Shown one piece after another: positions 12,862 through 25,129 of a stretch of DNA of 64,000 bases (positions within the stretch are counted from its first letter, which is position 1; every line of letters starts with the position of its first letter). This stretch comes from Paracentrotus lividus (Eukaryota; Echinodermata; Echinoidea; Camarodonta; Echinidae). A program made the translations under genes and the position numbers. Location of the stretch: NCBI GenBank assembly GCA_940671915.1, contig CALNVZ010003433.1:27214582-27278581 (forward strand), in the 5' to 3' direction. The notes under the pieces were generated by a model. That model was given only the letters and a program-made list of their open reading frames with translations. It made no database searches and was not told where the DNA came from.

Positions 12862-15050
12862 TCTCCCCATCTTCATCTGTCTGCATCCAGCACCCTTTGA
12901 ACAGCTAGCTGTCAATCAGGATACATTCTATATGCCACCCTTCCTAAATATCATACCATTTTTCTCCAACTTCCGCACAGGAAAATAAAGCCTTCCAAAT
13001 CTTGTTTACTATCCACGCGGGCTCTTCCCGGCATCGGATCTCCCAGCACCACGCTAAAACGGAACCACTTTCTGACCCGATGAAATTCCAACCACTACCC
13101 AAGGAACATCATCGCCTGACCAATCTGCATCTATGTAAATGAGGGGTTCTCTTCCTATCCTCCCTGAGGCACTGTTCACACTGGAAGAAAAGTTTACATT
13201 TAAAGATAATCTTGATTCCAATAGTTTAATCTTACTGAACAATAAACATTCTTGAATCAATATCCACCATTACCAGCATCATTGCTTTTAAAAGATTATC
13301 TTTTAAATGATGTGTGAATCATTTTTAACTGCCAATATGGCATTTTGTCGTAGTGGGGGAATGAACAGGTCAGGGGGGGGGGGGCCCCTCAAGAGCCCTC
13401 TGAAGCTGGAATTACACCATAAGAGGTTAAATCGGTGATTGGATTCGGTATAGTATGTCTACGTACCCTGACGCTGCATCATTTAACCATGTTCGAAGGG
13501 AAATAATTACCAATATATACCATATTCAAGATATTAGCCTTAGGCTTACATCTGAGAAAAGATTTACAAAATTAATCCCAAATCACTACTCCGGTGAACA
13601 CCAAGTTAACTTTGTTGGAATCCTTTTCGGCCCGTAATTATGCTTTCTGATCCTTCGCCCTTTTCTATAGGTTTAGCGTGATTGCAGATTAAGATTTAAA
13701 GAGGTTTGGGAAAGAAATAATACCTCTATAATCAGGAATCATTTTGATTCAAAAGGTTGCCTGACTTTTGATGCCAAATTTTTTAAAGAAACATATTTGT
13801 GTCTCTCATTGCATGCAGAAAAAGATTCCTGTCATTTCTAGGAAGCCTATGGAAATTTATTGATATTATTTTGTTTTAAATTTGATGCATGCACTGATGC
13901 ATGATTCATTCTGAATGACATCATTGTAACAATCATGTCATATCAATTGTCATAAACAGTCCAAATTGAATTATCCCAATGTTTTTACATGTTATTTTTA
14001 CATGCTCTTTCCTGTCATCTCCTGTTTAATATTGATTATAATGGGTCTGTTTAATATTTGTAAAGTTTTTAAGTGTTCACACAACTCCAGACATTTTTTA
14101 GTTATGAGGTAAAATCTACTTTTTGAACTTCAAACTAATGTGGCATGCAGATAATTGAGCACAGATTTTCAGGGAACAATTAGTTGCCTTATTTTTCATT
14201 CGCATTAAAAACAATTTTATCAAAAATTCCTGAAGACACAGAAGAAGTAGACATTGATCTTTTCCCTGAAATGCTGTGAAATGGTTCCAGGAGTCCATAA
14301 ATACAAGAAATAGCTTAGAAATTAAATTATGATACTCCAGGGAAAGGGGGATCACAAGCAGTATGAATACAGAACATCAGACATTGCTTAGAATAAGGCT
14401 TCCCAGAATGTGACAAGCTCATTGTCAATTCCTCAGGCACTTCCTCATGGCCTTAACCCCTTGAATGCCAGTTTATGGGGTAGTGTTCCCCTACAGCTAT
14501 TCCCCACCAATCCTAAAATAAAACATTCATTAGTAGGTTTGCTTGTAATTTCAAGACATTAAGTTCACAAGTACAATTTTATATTTTTAGATCTGCCAAC
14601 CCTTTCCCCTATTAAAATTTCTGCAAATCAGAAATATCAAAAATATGATTTTTTTTTTCTTCAAATTTTAAAGAGTGAAAGTGCCAAGATGACTCTTCCT
14701 AATCTCAGAATGACAATAGCAAGTCAGTAAAATGTCATTTCATATTTGATAGCCCCCCCCCCCCTCTCCTCCACAAAACCCTGCAGATTGTTTATATTGT
14801 AATAGGGGGTGTGAAAGCAGCCACATATTTTGTATTAGAAGGGTTAGGAAGTTCTTTTCCCTAGATTCATATTACCCATATAGCAGGTCAGGGTATCAAT
14901 GTCATATTCATGTCATCTTGTATTGAGAAGACTCTATTGAGATGAGTTGCAGACGGCTAGTCTCAATTCAGGCAGACTAATCGCAAACTAATGCAGATTG
15001 GAATATTAACTGGAGTGCCTATTTTTGTTCGCGTTAAGACTTCTTTCGGA
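12862..15050. other. Noncoding stretch
   Basis: 13000-13160 is somewhat GC-richer, then AT-rich to 15050. Palindromic GATGCATGC/GATGCATGATTCAT words occur at 13883-13910. A poly-C run is at 14754-14764. No gene recognised. Confidence 0.55.
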
Positions 15051-15053
15051 TCG

Positions 15054-15315
15054 AAGTCATGTTATGCCTATCTTTTCAAAATATGAATATCAACGATTCA
15101 AAACACATGAAAAGAAAATATTATTTCTACTGAAAGTTATGGCAGAAATTCAGAGTGACCATTGTTTCAGATTTATTTTTCCTTCTAATTATTCAAGTCA
15201 TATAATGCCTCCCTTTTCAAAACATGAATATTTACGATCAAACACACATTAGGAGAAAATAATCCTCATCATACCAATTTCTACTCAAAGATTTGTAGAA
15301 ATCATTTTCTCCTTG
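15054..15315. repeat. Two-copy tandem duplication, period ~141 bp
   Basis: AAGTCATGTTATGCC...CTTTTCAAAATATGAATAT (15054 on) is repeated as AAGTCATATAATGCC...CTTTTCAAAACATGAATAT (15195 on), with the similarity continuing through ACGAT, the AGAAAATA block and TTTCTACT. The copies have diverged. The small plus-strand open frame across it merely follows the repeat. Confidence 0.7.
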
Positions 15316-15319
15316 ACGT

Positions 15320-16880
15320 CTGACAACTTGTGAGTGTTTCTCCGAACATTTGTTTGAAAGTTGAAATGAACTTTGTCATAGTTCACATTCCTCTTCCTAT
15401 CCATTCGTTTCACACCGTTTCGGAACTTTTTTGGGAAAAAATATGGTGACCCTAACTTTGCTCTGAATCTGAGTAAACAAACAAGAAATAGGTAGACCTT
15501 TTTCACCAATATGACAACTCTTTATCATTATCCTATTTCTTACTGTCTTTTATCTGTGTTACCCTTTCTCACTCTCTCTCTCTCTTCATTTGCCTGTCTT
15601 TCTCTTTTCAGCCCCTCTCCTTCTCGTTCCCTCCCTCTGAAAGTAAACCTCACTTTCTAACATTTATTATTTTCCCTGTCATCCATTACAAAGAGTAAGA
15701 TGCCATAACAATGACTTTGAGATGTCAAAGTTTACCTCATAGTCTTTTAAACCAGTGGTTTTGTCATATCATTACTAGTAAATGAATAAACAATTATAAA
15801 CTAATAAAAGAGAAATAATTGAAATTTAGCACAAAATTTTTAGTAATGCCCAAAATATGTTGTGGATCATTCACAAGCAATACTTATGAACTCCGCACTA
15901 TCTATGAAGGGCAGTGATTTCTGCCAGACTCTGAAGAAGCCCTATCCCCTCTAACCAATTCCACAATACCCACAACACCCAAATACCATGGGACTCTGAC
16001 ATGGGGTCAAACAGGGTCATGCAAGGTCAAAGGTGAAATACAATCCAGTCCTAAACAAATACAGCATCATGATCATTGTAACAATGACCTCTATCCCCGA
16101 AAGGGAACACTCAAAGAAAAGTGGCAATCGAATCTGAGACAAATTAAACCACATGGGATAAATCCACTAACGTGAGACAGCCAAATACACACAGATTTGG
16201 TTAGGTAGGACTTTAAAACAGCCAAGAGCACCCATACACATATTTCAACATACGGGACTGTAGATAATATCTTTTGATCTCCCCCAAGAGAGGGGAAATG
16301 CCATTTCCGAGCTGCACTGCCTTCCCCAAGAAAGTCTTTTTGGTGGAAACAGAGCAAGACTGATATCCTTTCTTTGCACAAGATGATGATAAAGATCAGG
16401 GTTAGATATGAACTGAAATTTGAGCTCATTTTTTGAGGTTTAAGGAAAGTGAAATATGATAATGTATTGAGATGACAATAGCATCAGCAGTCAATAGGAA
16501 ATAAATTCTGCATTATTGTTGGCAACTAGAAAGGATAAAAAGGGATTTATATTTTTAATGTATTATGAAGTTTGCGATATTGAGAATGCTTTTCATTTTT
16601 TTGGTTTAAATTGTAATATATTTATTTTTTTTTCTTTGCTTGCCCTAAACTTGCACAAACAATGCTGCTAAATTCTGCAACAAAGGCAATAGACCCTCAA
16701 AATAATTTGAGCCTGCTCAAAGTCACTATATGTACGGAGAAAAGAAACCCAGCTATTATTCCCAAACTTCACAGTCATATAGGCCTACCTTTAATAATTA
16801 AGACCAAGAGAAAATTAGAATTTAGAAAGAAATGTGATTTTCAGCCAAAGATGGTTCTTTTAAATTGAGAAAGTCAATAC
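15320..16880. other. Noncoding stretch with one DR1-like word
   Basis: A CT-rich tract lies at 15560-15640. AGGTCAAAGGTGA at 16024-16036 matches a DR1 nuclear-receptor half-site pair. The minus-strand frame at 16091-16429 (112 codons) is hydrophobic with no recognisable domain. Nothing else seen. Confidence 0.5.
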
Positions 16881-16885
16881 AATTT

Positions 16886-16970
16886 ACTTACCTGTAATAG
16901 AGATGACATCAGAGTTGACAATGTAATCAGAGGAGATATGCAAAGAGAAGAAAAGACAAGACAAATTAAA
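16886..16970 (-). other. Candidate recursive splice site (ratchet point) 4
   Basis: On the minus strand, a pyrimidine-rich stretch (16970 to about 16930 with TCTTGTCTTTTCTTCTCTTT, then GTCATCTCTATTACAG) is fused to GTAAGTAAATT at 16891/16892. The donor flank GTAAGTAAATT is the same as that of the site at 50106, although the acceptor sides differ, so the two are not simple copies of a repeat. The proximal tract is interrupted by a few purines, making this somewhat weaker than the other three. Confidence 0.55.
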
Positions 16971-17331
16971 TTAATAGAATTCTTTAAATAAAATATACAT
17001 TCATTGAAAACATGTAAACAACAGTGCTCATAAAGTCTATAAAATCAATTTTATCTCATATTGCAAATAACGCGGATAGGTTTATTTCAAAAGGACACAT
17101 GCCCCGAAAAAGAAACACATATCTGTGATTGATTGAGATAAAGTACAGTCGTTGTACTTTTGTCATTTCTCACAACGAATTTGACAAATTGGGTAATATT
17201 TCTGATGCTTTTCCTCCTTTACCGGTTAAAATATAATACACAGTTTTCATATTTGAAATCAAAGGGTTTCAAATAACCGGTCAATTGAAAAAATGAAGAA
17301 CTCGTTTGTGATGACTTTCAAAAAGTCAAAC

Positions 17332-17526
17332 TCAATTGTATCTGTCCTCGATTAATGGTGTACCGTTCTCGAATGGAAGACCGGTACCACTTTTACAGGC
17401 ATATCCACTTGCACGAGTCATGCCCCTGTCATGTAGATGGAATATGTGATCCACAAATACCATGATCATGTTACCAGTCTCAGAATAGACTGTGATCAAT
17501 TCTCCCCTCCCCATTATCTTCCTCTA
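17332..17526 (-). other. Low-confidence exon-like open frame (CUB-like?)
   Basis: The minus strand has an open frame of about 63 codons ending at 17332, preceded by TGTGTAG that could serve as an acceptor. The translation (MGRGELITVYSETGNMIMVF... and ...RGMTRASGYACK...) is more protein-like than its neighbours. It is weakly reminiscent of the end of a CUB domain (TGN-M-x-V-F ... G-Y-A). The pyrimidine tract is poor, no good donor follows before the stop, and only one CUB-like segment is visible. It may be a repeat remnant or chance. Confidence 0.12.
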
Positions 17527-17529
17527 CAC

Positions 17530-18570
17530 ATGCATACATAAAGATAACATTACACTTCTTTAAATGGTGATCATTTCTTCTACTAAATAAAAAAGAAATT
17601 TTGACCAATATAAAGCCAATGTTTTCAGTCTTGAAGTAACAACATATAACATAAAGATCGCATTAACAAATTTAGATGAGTGGTGACCCTTTAATTTTTC
17701 TTCTGTCAGTTAAATGCAAAATATGATAAAAACATATCACAATGAAGTTGTCAGTCTTTATGTGAATTTCACTTTCATCTATCTCTAAGTAAATTTAAGA
17801 TTCAAAAGTCTTTTTACCGGTCTTTAAATGAATGGTGATCCCTTCTTTCCCATTATCTATCTGAATGTCAAGGTCTATCAGCACATACAGTGATGGGCTG
17901 AATTAAGCATAGATTTGGTTACAATCTGGACTGGTTATCCCATTACCATTGCATCCAGGTATCTAATTGTCTGGCTCCATTTTCAGTAAGTGATCAAATG
18001 AACGTTGAAGTCTTGCAACTTCTTGAATCGACTTTGAAATAAACATGAGAGACACTGACAAACTACACATATGTATAAAGCCTAGGTGACAACAGCAACC
18101 AGAATAATTTACTCACCATGTAGTTTATATCAAATCTACAGTATAGGGAAAGTGATGAATGCAAGGCATAGAACTGGATATCATTGGGGAAACATTTCAT
18201 CAATTTCAGTACGCACGAACAAAACCAAATTCCAAGAAAAGCTCTCATTTTTCTTATGCCACCATTTATCCCTGCTGAAATGGGGATACTTTAAACAGGA
18301 TCAGAATATTTTTAAGAAAAAGGAAAAGATATTTTAAAACATATACAACTGCAATTCCTTACTCATCTTATCACACATATATAGGTAAATATGGCAACGT
18401 CTGTTTGCTCAAAGGAGGATAGTTTGGGAGGGAAGGGGGGAAACCCCTTTAAATGTGCATCTTTCATCAAAATTTAAACCTAGGCAATTTACAACTATAA
18501 ATGGATAAAAACAATTAAGGTGTAAATAGTGACATCAAATTTAATTGGTAGGACCACCATGCACGATAAC
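17530..18570. other. Noncoding AT-rich stretch
   Basis: No repeat family, RNA or exon recognised; the short overlapping open frames near 18063-18337 have no protein-like signature. Confidence 0.55.
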
Positions 18571-18599
18571 CTCTTCAATTATTCGTCCATACCATAAGC

Positions 18600-18780
18600 C
18601 AAGAGCTCCCAAACACACGTACACCCTGAAGAACAGATAGCGGTTGCGACAAAACGCATTCCGATCGGTCCACGACAAGCCCTTCCCGCACCACGTCTGT
18701 TAACGCCCTCTCTTTCCGATCGTATCGATAACAGGGGAGGAAAGTTAAGTGCAAGCGCTGTCCGCGGAGTACTCCTTAAA
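18600..18780. promoter_or_regulatory. CpG-richer island, possible regulatory element
   Basis: CpG dinucleotides are unusually dense here (GACAAAACGCATTCCGATCG, TATCGATAAC, GTCCGCGGAG). The words CCGATCG occur twice, at about 18661 and 18717. An NK2-type TTAAGTG is at 18746-18752. A minus-strand open frame of 132 codons (18579-18977) covers it but has no recognisable domain or clean splice sites. It may be open because of composition. Confidence 0.25.
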
Positions 18781-18979
18781 TTGGTAACAATGGAACCAGG
18801 GGGTTTTGGATTACAAAACTGTAGCCTGGTGATCGAGATGTAATCCAATACGATTGTCTGATGTATGTACCTCAACTCAGAAAGCATTATGATACAGGGT
18901 TTTAATAGTTCACCACTTGGGCAAGAGAGTCTTGCAAGTCTATTGTTTGTAAATTGGGAATGAAATTCAAGTGCCATTG

Positions 18980-21160
18980 TTAGGACTATACAATAATAAA
19001 TAGTTTGTGATGATGGTTTTAGAGTTTACTCATTGGGAAAATGGGAATAATAATGTGGAGCTCTTAAGACACCCCTAAAAGTTACCAAAGAATAAGATGA
19101 AACAGTGTGAAAACTAAAGAGAAAGAGGAATTATGTAGGCCTATACAAGACTTGAGTGTCAATTTGCTGCATATTTTACAGAGTTGACTACATGAAATCA
19201 TACCAGAATGAATCCTACATTACACAATCCATACAATTGACAAGCAACATATAAACATTATCTAATAAACCATTAGAAGTGAAAATGTGGTTAACTCTTC
19301 TTTAATAGCTCAACTGCAGCTGTATAAACTTATATCTGTATCCCAACAGAATACTAAAGAAAAGAGAGTCTGCTTGCTTGCGTGCCCCATCTTAAATATT
19401 CATTATCTTTCTCATCATCGTTAAATATCAAACAAATTTGTTTTGCGCTCCACAAGGTTCCAAGAGGAGTTGGAATCGATTGCAGGTGGTAATACTACTG
19501 GGAACGCCTCACACTGCAGCAACGATAGAAAACGGTGACAACATCTTCGCGCCTTTTACCATTCATTTGCTCTTCAATTGGTGATAGCAAACTCACTGCT
19601 CGATCAGTTGTATACAAAGAAGGTAGGCCAAGCTGTATTTGCAATGCATTTAATAATTGATAAAAAAATCAATAAAGCATTTATAGCTTGATGAATAGAA
19701 AGAATTCAATGCAGACACCCTTTTGAAATAATGGACAGCCTTCAAAACTATATTTGTCTCAAAGGACCATTAAAATGGGGTCTATTTGAACAACAATATG
19801 AGGGGCTATAGTTTGTAGCTCTTTGGAAAAAATCCTCCAAGTGATGCTTGTACAGAGTTTTAAAAACATTGTACTTTTCAATTCTAAATAGAGTATATTA
19901 AACATTTTGTATTTCTTAATTTCTCAACTCTACACATACCAGTTACTTTGAAATTATACCAATCACTAACTAGCTTCAAAAGGAACAACAGTTACAATAC
20001 AAATGGCAACGAAAGCAGGTTTAATTTATGCATGTTATTCATTGTTAATGTTAGCTTTTATTCTAAATGTATTTTAAGTTGGTTATTCTGCAGTAAACTA
20101 CCTCTATGGCTACATTACAAAGTTATCAAAAAAGGTTAGAGTGTCTCCCTGCTGAATGTTTGAATGTTCCCATACCATGACCTAGCCCATGAACTTCATA
20201 CCATGAATTTGATGTTGTTTCCGGCTTCAATTCACCACCTACACATTCAAATCTGATCCCGTTCACCTCGGGCCAATAAATGAAAAACAAGTCCGATTAT
20301 CATCAAGTTTTTTTTACATGACATGAAAGGAAAGAGCAAGAATTTGGGTTGCAGAAGTAATTTGTCAACGCGCTAGATCCGTATCTAAGCTCATTCAATC
20401 ATTGAGAACGAAAGACCGGTATGACAGAATGAAATAATATTGGTAAGAAAAGGAAAACCACACACTATCTTTGAGTTTGATGAAATATATCAGAAGTTAA
20501 CCTGGCGTAATCCTTTGAGGGTATTGTATACATGTATGTACATCAGCCTATTGTATCTTACAACTTCTCTCCCAACTAAATCCATTGCTTCATGAAAACT
20601 ATGAGACTTTTTATGTGATAATTCTATAACTTTAATGGTATGACACCAAGTGCAAACGACAAGCTATGATGACCCCAAAACCTTCAACAAACACATACAT
20701 TTAATATCGCAAGAGCCTTGTATTTGGGATTATTTTTTATCACTTTGATCACTCCATCTGATTGTACAAAAAAAGAGATCTCCTACAAATATCTATAAAT
20801 AACATAACCATTGATGATTTCTTTTCTATTTGCCCAAAAAAGAAGAGGACTAAAAGTTGAAAGACCTGTCCATGCAAAAGTACAAAAGTATGACAAATAT
20901 TTGAGGGATAAATCAGTTTGACACCCTTTAGGAGAGCCTAGATTTACATCTTTACAAAATCATTTTGACAGAAATTCCTATTTCTAAACTGAATTCCTGG
21001 AGCTAAATTCATATAGATTAAATATTATTTCAGAAAGATGAATAGAAGTTTTGGGCATGCCTCTTTCTAAAGTTGAGAGGATCATTAGATATTTGCAGAC
21101 AAAGCAGGATAGCACGAACTTGAAGATGAAAAAGTATAGACTAGAATAATATTGGCAGAG
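18980..21160. other. Noncoding stretch
   Basis: No gene or repeat family recognised. 19440-19570 is GC-richer and unique-looking and could be conserved noncoding sequence. Short direct repeats of CATACCATGA lie near 20170-20210. Confidence 0.55.
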
Positions 21161-21161
21161 T

Positions 21162-21335
21162 ACTCTCTAAAAGAGTGAAAAAAGTTCACTCTAGGTGGAG
21201 TAAATTTCAGAAAGAGTGAATTTAGAGTGAAATTTGAGTGAACTTGGAGTGAAAATACAAATTATAATACACATTTTTACTCCATTTTTACTTAATTTGG
21301 AGTGATCTCAGGGATTCTCTAAATTCACTCTTTTC
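21162..21335. mobile_element. Foldback/MITE-like element built on GAGTGAA
   Basis: The left part reads AAAAGAGTGAAAAAAGTTCACTC, then AGAGTGAATTTAGAGTGAAA. The right end is the reverse complement motif TTCTCTAAATTCACTCTTTT. The left half has at least six GAGTGAA/GAGTAAA words in direct orientation and the right half ACTCC/CACTC words in inverse orientation, so the element can fold on itself. No coding capacity and no clear target duplication. Confidence 0.55.
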
Positions 21336-22328
21336 GCATGTAATTAATTTTCTTCAAGCTCTCAACACTTGCGTTTGTTTTTGAACAAGAAATGATAGGA
21401 AATAAGAAAAAAGTTCATTGAAATTAATGAGACCATGACAAATTGCAGACATAATTATTGCCTCTATTTGCTCAGATAGGAAGAGGGACTATCATCATCA
21501 CCATGAAAGTAATGTCAACCTGATTCTTTTCTAAAGTGATTGATGAGAATGTTTTTTAAGTTTTGAATCTCATTCAGGTCTTTGATGAAAAGGTTCAACA
21601 AGATGGTTGGGCAAACACACATAGTCATGACTTTATAGAATAAGAACAGTCCCATGTATTTGAATCTATGCTACTAAAGTTCTATTCAACACACCAGCAC
21701 AGAAAATAAAGAAACTGTCTCAATTTTATGATCCACAATATGATCAACAGGATAAACAATTTCTCATGAAGTTTGAGTGACACGATGCAAACAAGTATCC
21801 TTTCACAGCGAGCTTATCGACTTCCCCGTTTTCTGCATTTAATTCCATAGCCCGATATAACAGTGATCAATCATGGAGATTTGAACGTGGAGATATAAAG
21901 ACTGCCCTAGAAACGGTAACATACTCTAACATGTGTAAGCTTTTGTTCATTTGTCAAGCTGTGGAAGGCGTCTCATTTGTCAGAGACCATACAACCATTT
22001 TCTCTTCTCATCGTAAGGCAACAGGCAACTTGAGGTCATAAGCTACAGATTTTTGGAAAGCCGGCAGATATGTACATATAAATTTGCTCTCAAAGTTAAA
22101 CAAAACTAATTAAATGATTTATTGGCCCCATGTATTACATGCCACACCATTGATTACATTGTAATAGAATTCTCTCTCTAATAAAGTTCTTTGATTCTTA
22201 CAAAAGTGCAAAGATTATAGAAATCAGTATTTGAGAATGTTATCTTATCCATCGTCTTTAGTTTTATCATCATCATTATCATTGTCGCAGCCGTTACAAC
22301 CAACATCATCATCACCATTGCCATCAAC

Positions 22329-22434
22329 AATTGAAGATGCTAGTACTAGATGTTCCTATGTTACATCAAATCAGTTTAGAGAAACAGAGGGTAAAAATGT
22401 AACATACGAACATCTAGTACTAGCATCTTCAATT
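22329..22434. repeat. Near-perfect 106-bp palindrome (hairpin)
   Basis: The left arm AATTGAAGATGCTAGTACTA-GATGTTC plus CTATGTTACAT (22329-22366) is complementary to ATGTAACATAC plus GAACATCTAGTACTAGCATC-TTCAATT (22397-22434), with a loop of about 30 bases. Only one mismatch position is seen in arms of 38 bases. This looks like a young foldback element. The 75-codon open frame spanning it is a by-product. Confidence 0.85.
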
Positions 22435-22524
22435 ATTTTACATATTTCGAAAGAGTAACTCCTCCCGCATCTTTTGGTACCATTTTTGTGTGGTATGTCT
22501 TTACGCTTGGATGAACACGACACA

Positions 22525-22586
22525 TTGTTACATAAATGTAACAGAGGGCCAAAATACGAACATCTAGTACTAGCATCTTCAATTAG
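22525..22586. repeat. Partial direct copy of the right half of the palindrome
   Basis: GAACATCTAGTACTAGCATC followed by TTCAATTA is repeated identically at 22558-22585. It is preceded by a related CAGAGGG-CCAAAATAC spacer and its own small palindrome TGTTACATAAATGTAACA (22526-22543). Adjacent partial duplication implies repeated insertion or slippage of one family. Confidence 0.8.
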
Positions 22587-22589
22587 GCC

Positions 22590-24580
22590 CTACATGGCCA
22601 TGTAACCCCTTTTTACGATTTTAAAGTTAAAATGATAATTTGCATAGTCATCATCCTAATTTGTTTCATCATCAACGTACTCCAAGGGAACCTTATTGTA
22701 TTTCTCTGATAATTATTGATGTTACAAAAGTCCTAGAACATGGAACATGAAATTGATCACCACGTACAGAACACATTAGTTAGCTATCACATGACAGAGG
22801 ATCAAAATGTCATGAAACTTGAAGATAATAGGTAATCATAAATCAAGGAATTATTCTTTTACACAAACTGCAGCCATGCAGATAATCACGTAACCCTAAA
22901 AGACATGAGACATGTATAATTTATCTTGGAGCAAAACTGACTTGGTTCTTTGTATCATTCAACAAAAAAGCCCACTCACTCATTTAGAGTTGAAACTTGT
23001 TACAGAAGTTTGTTTGACTGCAAGTGCACTAATTACCAAATCTTGATTACAGAGATGTCAAACCAGGAAGAATTAATGTCATTTCATAATTGGACAAGAA
23101 CACAATTCAATACCCTATGGTATTATTATCATGGAATTAGGACTCCTTTTAATAATTTCACTTCTTAAACTTTAAACCTCCTTGTTTTAACTAAAGTAAA
23201 CTCCATCTCTACTTCTCCCAAACCACTTGAAATCTTTTGAAATGACATGTGAACACAATAATTTTTTTGTAACAGAAAAGTGACAATACACTTACAGAAT
23301 TGTTTGTATCCAAAAACTAATAAAAGTAACAAAATTCATCAACAACAAATTCCTGACAACATGACAAATAATTTCACTTTACAAATTACATCTTAAAATC
23401 TGTCTAAAATTCTCGCCTTCTTTGTTCAAATTTTAAAAGTGAACTGAAAACTAATTTCCCATTGCATTTTTCCTCCAGTGTTTTGCTTTAATCCCGGAAA
23501 ATATTTTCATAAATTTGACAGTTTTGACAATGAGTTTCCTGGGAGGTAGTTCCGTAATAACAAATGCTACAATAGTTGCAGAAGCTAAAAATGAGTACAA
23601 TTACATGTTATGGCTGGGAGGGGTAATTAGGAAATGTCAAAACTTGTACTTTTATGGAGTTATGGTATGCATACAGGAACCCAAGCAGGCTTGTATTGGA
23701 ACAATTCAAATTCAGACTTCTAGAAAGAAATTGTGAGGATGTTAAGATATATTACTTGACATTGTGCTCTGGCCCAAAATTATAGTTTATAATTTGTTAT
23801 AAATAATTTATTTAAATAATTTGTTATAAAACCCTACCTAACACAAATTGTCTGGTTTCTGATATCTGTACCTTTTATTGTTTTCATGAATAAGGTTGCT
23901 CAACTTTATACAATAGTCTTCTTTGAATTTCACTGTCATAACCTGTAATGTTTTGCTTAACAAGTCCATGTGATATTGAATAATGCCCATTTTGATTGAA
24001 AACAATGAGGAATATTGAACCAGCAATAACTACAAAACAGATAACAGTCTCAAAGCAACTTATCATCTTTGGTAAATATTGATCTTTTTCTTTTTTACTG
24101 TCACATAATAAAACTTGTGAACCAATCAAATAATACAAGCACTTGACTAGGCATAATGCATACATACTGCAAGTACTCAGATACAAGAAGATATCCCACT
24201 TAAACTCCACTTTCATTTAATTGACAGCTTTTAGACAAAGTAAGTTATTTTTCCCTTCCCTAAAACGTGTTACAAAAATGACTTTATTTGTGATTAGGGA
24301 GGTGAGCGAAGGAGCTGGATAAATATGACTCGCTATGACTTGACAAGAAGTCAACATTATTCTTATCAATTCATAAATTTGACAGTTTCAAAAGTGTTTG
24401 AATGGATTGTAAGTGAGAAAAATGGGAAGTAATAACAAAGACAAAATGGAATGAACAAACAGTGAGTATTGATAGGTGTCAATTAATTTTTTCACATGTA
24501 ATCTCCCCTTCTTTCTCTCAAAAATGGGCAGGCAACAAGGATCTCTTTTATCCTCTTTATTTTTAGCTCTGTCATACAAT
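22590..24580. other. Noncoding AT-rich stretch
   Basis: No gene, RNA or repeat family recognised. A small palindromic ATAATTTATTTAAATAATT-like block is at 23788-23830. The open frames around 23838-24216 (minus) are hydrophobic and AT-driven. Confidence 0.55.
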
Positions 24581-24589
24581 CTCTCTCTT

Positions 24590-25110
24590 TCTTTCTTTCT
24601 TCATCTCTCATCCTCAGTCAAGACCTCTCCTCCTTGATCTCTCTCAGTCTCTCTCTCTTTCTTTCCATGTATTACGTTCTATTTTTTATCTATCCACAAT
24701 AGGTACATGTAGGGTAATGGGCACTTCCTGACATTTCCCGTTTCCACACTCTCCGTCTTACTCTCTTTCTTCTCTCTCCATCTCATTCTCTCCCACTGCC
24801 CCTTTACTCTCATCCATTCTTCATCTTTTGGCAAAAGGTAGGGTAATGAGTATCTCTTTGACATTTCCCTCGTTTCCACATCCTCCCTCTTAAACTCTTT
24901 CTTTCTCTCTTCATCTAACTTTCCTTCCCTCCCGCTTTCCTTTTCTCTCATCCATTCTTCGTCTTTTGGCTAATGAGGATTTTTTGACACTTCCTCCATT
25001 TCCACACTCTCCCTGTTATTCTCTTCCTTTCTTTCTCCATCTCATTCTCCCTTCCTCCCACTATCCCTTTTCTCTCATCCATTCTTCGTCTTTCGGCAAA
25101 AGGTAGGGTA
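24590..25110. repeat. Pyrimidine-rich minisatellite, period ~130 bp, 3-4 copies
   Basis: The landmark TCTCATCCATTCTTC(A/G)TCTT recurs near 24808, 24947 and 25075. The word GGGTAATGRG (or GGCTAATGAGG) recurs near 24712, 24841, 24969 and 25107. Between landmarks the monomers share GACATTTCC..TTTCCACACTCTCC and CT-rich filler. Spacing of 128-138 bases indicates a diverged tandem array. The minus-strand frame of 90 codons in it is Glu/Arg/Lys-rich low complexity and not a gene. Confidence 0.75.
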
Positions 25111-25129
25111 ATGAGGATCTCTCGGCAGT

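Noticed and set aside
18579-18977. 132-codon minus-strand frame as a CDS
   Set aside because: CpG-rich DNA has few stop codons. No domain seen. Kept only as a possible regulatory island.
22231-22458. 75-codon plus-strand frame
   Set aside because: Spans a DNA palindrome of foldback type.
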